Both the position numbers and the translations under genes were made by a program. Below, one piece after another: positions 62,041 through 64,000 of a DNA stretch of 64,000 nucleotides; positions within the stretch are counted from its first letter, which is position 1, and the number at the start of each line of letters is the position of its first letter. The notes beneath the pieces are model-generated. The model was given only the letters and a program-made list of their open reading frames with translations, did not search any database and had not been told where the DNA came from. Origin of the DNA: Mesorhizobium sp. 65-26 (GTDB lineage Bacteria > Pseudomonadota > Alphaproteobacteria > Rhizobiales > Rhizobiaceae); contig MKVL01000032.1 in assembly GCA_001899205.1 (NCBI GenBank), forward strand, positions 116,897-180,896, in the 5' to 3' direction.

Positions 62041-62073
62041 AAGAGGCCGCCCGATTGTTCCGGGCGGCCTCTT
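62041..62073. terminator. Terminator downstream of the RND efflux gene
   Basis: Thirteen-base arms AAGAGGCCGCCCG (62041-62053) and CGGGCGGCCTCTT (62061-62073) with a 7-base loop. It is 22 bases beyond the RND stop codon on the leftward strand; the T-run is weak, so efficiency is uncertain. Confidence 0.65.
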
Positions 62074-62095
62074 CATGCGGATCGGCGCCGTGCGG

Positions 62096-64000
62096 TCACT
62101 CGGCGGCCTTGGGGAAGGCGACGGCCTGCTCGCCGCCTGGCTTCTCTTTCTCGGCGGCGATCGGAGTGGCCGCGCCCTTGCCTCGGCGGAAAATCCTGCG
62201 GAAGAACGCGTAGAAGCGGCTGTTCTTGCTGCGGGTAAAGACCATCAGCATGGACGGCGTCACGACCAGCGTCAGCACTGTCGCGAAGGACAGGCCGAAG
62301 ACGATCGCCGAGGACAGCGAAATCCACCATTGCGTCGACGGCGCGTTGATCGTCGTCTCATGGTGGAAGATCTCCAGCCCGAGGCCGAAGGCGATCGGCA
62401 GCACGCCGAGGATCGCCGACACCGCCGTCAGCACCACCGGGCGAGCGCGCTCGCGGCAGGTCTGCAGCACGGCCTCCATCTTGTCCCAGCCTTCCTCGCG
62501 CAGTCGGTCGTAGGTGTCGATCAGCACGATGTTGTTGTTCACCACGACGCCGGCCAGCGCGATGACGCCGATGCCCGACATGACGATGCCGAAGGCCTCG
62601 CCCGTCAGGAGCAGCCCAAGGAAGACGCCGATCGTCGCCATGATCACGCAGGACAGAACCATCAGCACGCTGGTGAACTTGTTGAACTGCATCAGCAGCA
62701 CAAGGAAGATCAGTCCGATCGCCGCGCCGAACGCCTTCATCAGGAAGGCGCCGGCCTCGGCGCTGTCCTCGTTGGAGCCGGCAAGCTTCCAGCGTATGCC
62801 GTTGCCGAGATCCATGCCGGCGACCGCCTGCGTCACCTCTTGCTGCACCGCCGCCACCTGGGCGCCGGCGGCGACGTTGGCCTGGACCACCACCGTGCGG
62901 GCCCCATCGATGCGATTGAGCACGCCGACGCTGGGCTTCGGCTCGCGGATGACGAAATTCGAGATCGGCACCGCGCCCTGGGCGGTCTGCACCCTGAGTT
63001 CGTCCAGCGTCGACAGCGTGCGCCGGTCTTCCGGCAGTCGCAGCCTGATATCGACGGCCTTGTCCGCGCCGGCCGGACGATACTCGCTGAGCTTCAGGCC
63101 GTTGGTGACCAGTTGCACCACGGTTCCGACCGACATCGGGCTGACGCCGTACTGTGCGGCCTTGGCGCGGTCGACCCGCAGCGCCCAATCGACGCCGGGC
63201 GGCGGCAGGCCGTCCGATATGTCGATGACGTTGGGCACCTTGGCGATGCGCGCGGCCACGGCGCGGGCCTTGTCGTCGAGCCCCTTCGGGTCCACGGCCG
63301 AAAGCCGGATCTGGATCGGCTTGCCGGTCGGCGGGCCGGCCTCCGGCACGCGCACCTCGACGTCGACGCCGGGAATGCCGGCCATGGCGACGCGCAGGTC
63401 GCTGAGGATCTGGTTGGCCGACTTGCGCTCACGCCAGTCGACGAATTCGTACTGGATAACGCCGACGACATCCTCGGGCACGTCCTGGCCGCCGCCCTGC
63501 GTCTTGCCGACGCGGGTATAGACCGACTTGACGCCCGGCCAGCCGAGCAGCCTGTTTTCCGCCGTGCGGGTCGCGGCGTCCATCTCGGCCAGCGAAAGGT
63601 TGCCGCGGGCATGCACGTAGAGCAGGCCGTAATCCGGCTCGACGCTGGGGAAGAACTCGACGCCGGCGCCGTATTTCGAATAGGCGTAGCCGACGCCGAA
63701 CAGCAGCGCGACGGTGAGCAGGATGACGGTGATGGGGAAGCGTACCGCCTGCTTGACCACGGCCATGTACAGGCCGTCGCGATGATCGTCCTCATGATGC
63801 AGTGGCGCCTTGGCGAAGATGGCGCCCAGCGTCGGCGTGAACACCAGCGCGTAGAGCATGGAGGCCGACAGCGTCACGATCAGCGTGATCGGCATGTACT
63901 TCATGAAGTCGCCGATGATGCCCGGCCAGAACAGCAGCGGCGAGAAGGCGGCGATGCGCGTCATGGTCGCCGCGATGACGGGACCTGCCATGCGCCTGGC
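62096..64000 (-). CDS. RND multidrug/efflux transporter permease (partial, N-terminus outside the window)
   Basis: The C-terminal ~635 residues of an inner-membrane RND pump; the gene reads leftward and its beginning lies beyond 64000. Visible parts are a membrane block with MAGPVIAATMTRIAAFSPLLFWPG and FAKAPL, a periplasmic porter loop (PEAGPPTGKPIQIRLSAVDP), and a second membrane block with FKFSVLMVLSCVIMATIGVFLGLLLTG-type helices, VVNNNIVLIDTYDRLREEG and RERARPVVLTAVSAILGVLPIAFG. This is the HAE-1/HME-like class, driven by protons. The adjacent DUF3309 gene is probably unrelated. Confidence 0.9.
   Translation of the reverse strand, partial: ARRMAGPVIAATMTRIAAFSPLLFWPGIIGDFMKYMPITLIVTLSASMLYALVFTPTLGAIFAKAPLHHEDDHRDGLYMAVVKQAVRFPITVILLTVALLFGVGYAYSKYGAGVEFFPSVEPDYGLLYVHARGNLSLAEMDAATRTAENRLLGWPGVKSVYTRVGKTQGGGQDVPEDVVGVIQYEFVDWRERKSANQILSDLRVAMAGIPGVDVEVRVPEAGPPTGKPIQIRLSAVDPKGLDDKARAVAARIAKVPNVIDISDGLPPPGVDWALRVDRAKAAQYGVSPMSVGTVVQLVTNGLKLSEYRPAGADKAVDIRLRLPEDRRTLSTLDELRVQTAQGAVPISNFVIREPKPSVGVLNRIDGARTVVVQANVAAGAQVAAVQQEVTQAVAGMDLGNGIRWKLAGSNEDSAEAGAFLMKAFGAAIGLIFLVLLMQFNKFTSVLMVLSCVIMATIGVFLGLLLTGEAFGIVMSGIGVIALAGVVVNNNIVLIDTYDRLREEGWDKMEAVLQTCRERARPVVLTAVSAILGVLPIAFGLGLEIFHHETTINAPSTQWWISLSSAIVFGLSFATVLTLVVTPSMLMVFTRSKNSRFYAFFRRIFRRGKGAATPIAAEKEKPGGEQAVAFPKAAE

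Overview
The window is high-GC chromosomal DNA of an alphaproteobacterium in the Rhizobiales, most like Mesorhizobium or a close Phyllobacteriaceae relative. Supporting signs are the cysteine-free short L36, the rpmF-mtgA-ispA neighbourhood, a TrcR (DUF1013) cell-cycle regulator, several DUF1127 and DUF465 small proteins, and dispersed palindromic intergenic repeats of the rhizobial type. This placement is inferred from gene content, not from a marker-gene comparison. I saw no rRNA, tRNA, insertion sequence, prophage or CRISPR array.

Layout. 0-5.6 kb: a K+/H+ antiporter, the glycolytic genes pgk and class I fructose-bisphosphate aldolase separated by a 57-bp tandem hairpin repeat, and a DUF899 protein. 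5.8-9.5 kb: an SGNH hydrolase, a GT-C type membrane glycosyltransferase preceded by a tiny coupled ORF and a 53-aa membrane peptide, and a Tim44-domain protein. 9.5-12.3 kb: a probable YafY/WYL regulon (55-aa DUF1127-like protein, PfpI protein, MGMT-like protein, regulator) with two matching TGACA-N6-TGTCA operators. 12.3-16.9 kb: TrcR, DUF1127, quinone oxidoreductase, DUF1192, an MFS transporter and an ArsR regulator. 17-19.6 kb: a GST-ArsR-SnoaL-SRPBCC operon divergent from an HxlR regulator across a perfect inverted repeat. 19.7-24.5 kb: a HbpS/GlcG-like protein and an Lrp-ABC transporter-agmatinase operon without an ATPase gene. 24.9-29.5 kb: rpmF, mtgA, a polyprenyl synthase and a hybrid histidine kinase.

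The accessory core is 29.5-43.3 kb. It has a methyltransferase, a periplasmic double-OmpA-like protein, two very large three-part glycosyltransferases (1100 and 894 aa) sharing the same architecture, a GT2-like glycosyltransferase, a small secreted glycine-rich protein, a periplasmic ClpP-fold protein, a sulfotransferase and an LTA-synthase-like transferase carrying a C-terminal carbohydrate-binding-like domain. Together these look like a cell-surface glycan assembly and decoration locus that I cannot match to a named system.

43.3-64 kb is mostly housekeeping: a chloramphenicol-phosphotransferase-like kinase, a lytic transglycosylase and ispG; two head-to-head DUF465 genes; purE-purK; an LprI-like protein; rpmJ with a promoter and leader hairpin; a TPR protein; an alpha/beta hydrolase; an L,D-transpeptidase; pyruvate kinase with a DUF1036 gene; an N-formylglutamate amidohydrolase overlapping a DUF1244 gene; a cardiolipin synthase-like protein; an endonuclease/exonuclease/phosphatase protein; an MFS transporter, a LysR regulator and an NAD-dependent epimerase; a DUF3309 peptide; and an RND efflux pump gene that runs off the right edge.
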